A DNA stretch of 64,000 nt from Nomia melanderi (lineage: Eukaryota > Arthropoda > Insecta > Hymenoptera > Halictidae), in contig NC_135012.1 of NCBI RefSeq assembly GCF_051020985.1, forward strand, positions 12,712,451-12,776,450, written 5' to 3'. The notes beneath the pieces were generated by a model. That model was not told the origin of the DNA. It ran no database searches and saw only the letters and a program-made list of their open reading frames with translations. The translations under genes and the position numbers were made by a program. This document shows positions 63,761 through 64,000 of the stretch, piece after piece. The stretch's first letter is position 1; each line of letters begins with the position of its first letter.

Positions 63761-64000
63761 CTGAAATCAATTAAGGGAATCTCTTTAATTCATTGAACGC
63801 GTAATTCATTTTCAATCGCGGGCCGTTAATAACGGTCATATTTCTTTTCAGTCGATTGCTCTAATTTTCATGTAAACAATTGCTCCTCAACTTTCACTTT
63901 TCTAACGTGTATTTCATCTAGATTTATCCTAGACCTGATTTCCATTAAAATTTTGATTAATTGTATAAAGGAACATAAAGGAATTTCAACATCTGTTTTC
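63761..64000. other. AT-rich sequence upstream of IRSp53 exon 1; no feature seen
   Basis: AT-rich DNA on the 5' side of the gene, probably upstream intron or promoter-distal sequence. It supplies the pyrimidine-containing stretch before the possible acceptor at 63762-63761. I see no open frame, repeat or RNA gene. Confidence 0.4.

Overview
The window is insect nuclear DNA, most likely from a hymenopteran and plausibly a bee. The protein-coding evidence is insect-like IRSp53 (the BAIAP2 family). The rest is intronic DNA in which CpG-containing GC-rich islands alternate with AT-rich stretches every few kilobases. No bacterial-style gene organisation is present, and the open reading frames inside the intron are short and unrecognisable. 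The species cannot be named from sequence alone.

Two coding exons are supported, both on the minus strand and both from the start of IRSp53, the inverse-BAR (I-BAR/IMD) membrane-curving and actin-regulating protein. Exon 1 (63581 down to 63537) carries the ATG and 15 codons (METEELTRLVDEIYK), then a GTAAGC donor. Exon 2 (765 down to 690) follows a TTTTCCTGTTGCAG acceptor, reads NILDKFNPG..., and ends at a GTGAGT donor. Joined in phase 0 they give 40 residues plus one base, matching the first helix of the I-BAR domain. Almost the whole window (766-63536, 62,771 bp) is therefore one intron. Positions 1-689 are the start of the next intron, and 63582-64000 holds 5' UTR or upstream DNA.

The intron holds no recognisable nested gene, tRNA or CRISPR array. 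It does hold several short, non-autonomous TTAA-flanked inverted-repeat elements resembling piggyBac-type MITEs: one family at 25437 and 63117 plus end fragments, a second at 4823, 10851 and 38994, and a third with CCCTTTGC-type ends at 48447. It also holds a 121-bp tandem duplication (43903-44148), degenerate minisatellites (40358-41340), a repeated 115-bp sequence (7875 and 47452), a 21-bp perfect inverted repeat with a 153-bp spacer (12863-13057), a 400-bp polypurine tract (9853-10252), and a TATA/GATA/G-run cluster that could be an intronic promoter (16732-16786).

The most unusual signal is compositional. Many GC-rich islands are flanked on the left by A+C-rich DNA and on the right by T+G-rich DNA, so the strand skew flips at the island. 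The flip recurs many times inside one transcription unit, so transcription of IRSp53 in a single direction cannot explain it. Local replication initiation or divergent germline transcription are possible explanations. This rests on hand counts over sampled 60-base lines and needs a proper skew plot.
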